Source: Candidatus Methanomethylophilaceae archaeon
GTDB taxonomy: Archaea > Thermoplasmatota > Thermoplasmata > Methanomassiliicoccales > Methanomethylophilaceae
Direction: 5' to 3'
Assembly: GCA_013329105.1 (NCBI GenBank)
Contig: DUKW01000158.1
Location: 1 to 7,561, forward strand
DNA length: 7,561 bases
In this document: positions 7,389 to 7,561 of the stretch, piece by piece
Layout: every line of letters begins with the position of its first letter
Position numbering within the stretch: the stretch's first letter is position 1
Notes under the pieces: generated by a model
Databases searched by the model: none
What the model was told of the DNA's origin: nothing
What the model saw: the letters and a program-made list of their open reading frames with translations, nothing else
Translations under genes and position numbers: made by a program

Positions 7389-7561
7389 TCATGAGGTCAT
7401 GGCGTTCATAGCTAGAAACGCTATCCCTACCGTTGGGACAACGATGAAAGCCACAGTGGTGATGGAGGTCATATCGATGAAGTTTGATGCCGTGCCGATG
7501 ACCATCAGTGCCAGGCCCATCAATGAGAGTCCTCTACCCACAGATCTTGCCAGCCCATCTC
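7389..7561 (-). CDS. C-terminal fragment of an unrecognised membrane protein
   Basis: Read from the right edge, 56 codons are open in this minus-strand frame and end in TGA. Two hydrophobic segments are visible, about residues 11-28 (starting LSLMGLALMVIG) and 34-53 (TTVAFIVVPTVGIAFLAMNA), joined by a short loop containing Asn-Phe-Ile-Asp-Met. This looks like the end of an integral membrane protein, and the 5' part lies outside the window. I do not recognise the family. It is on the same strand as the nuclease gene, with 186 nt between them, so co-transcription is possible but the T-run in the gap argues against it. The opposite strand is also open here (from ATG at 7243), but its translation looks like ordinary antisense sequence. 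Confidence 0.6.
   Translation of the reverse strand, partial: DGLARSVGRGLSLMGLALMVIGTASNFIDMTSITTVAFIVVPTVGIAFLAMNAMTS

Noticed and set aside
7243..7561. Plus-strand frame open to the right edge
   Set aside because: No recognisable domain or ribosome binding site. The minus strand over 7389-7561 gives a more protein-like two-helix membrane sequence with the same orientation as every other gene.

Overview
The window looks like a piece of an archaeal chromosome, most likely from a euryarchaeal lineage. The support is an archaeal-type DnaG primase (the short TOPRIM family, not the bacterial zinc-finger primase), an archaeal LonB-type AAA+ protease, and AT-rich BRE/TATA-like elements upstream of genes. 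Purine-rich Shine-Dalgarno sequences are also used. A Thermoplasmatota-like or methanogen-related source would fit, but I cannot assign a genus from sequence alone. Base composition looks moderate and even across the window. I see no tRNA, rRNA, CRISPR array or insertion sequence.

All supported genes lie on the minus strand, so transcription runs from right to left. From the right edge: (1) 7389-7561 is the C-terminal end of an unrecognised two-helix membrane protein, followed by a weak hairpin with a T-run. (2) 7208-7240 holds a candidate promoter and a clear ribosome binding site. (3) 5997-7202 encodes a YhaO/SbcD/Mre11-type metallophosphoesterase nuclease. It overlaps by 4 nt (ATGA) with (4) 3046-6000, a 984-residue Rad50/SbcC-like ATPase of the YhaN type, with a two-helix membrane hairpin in the middle of its coiled coil. 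(5) 2753-3045 is a leader region with a strong TATA/BRE candidate, a small palindrome near the expected transcription start and a doubtful 45-codon ORF. (6) 1412-2752 is dnaG. (7) 1-1436 is the N-terminal 478 codons of a LonB-like protease; its start overlaps the end of dnaG and the proteolytic domain lies beyond the left edge.

There are two apparent transcription units. The upstream unit is a nuclease plus SMC-like ATPase pair, probably a membrane-tethered DNA-end processing complex. The downstream unit couples primase, which in archaea is also an exosome subunit, to an AAA+ protease. The most unusual points are the LonB ATPase, which has a four-cysteine zinc ribbon where archaeal LonB normally carries its membrane helices, and the bacterial-style membrane-hairpin YhaN/YhaO pair in an archaeal context, whose ATPase has Asn at the expected switch-histidine position.
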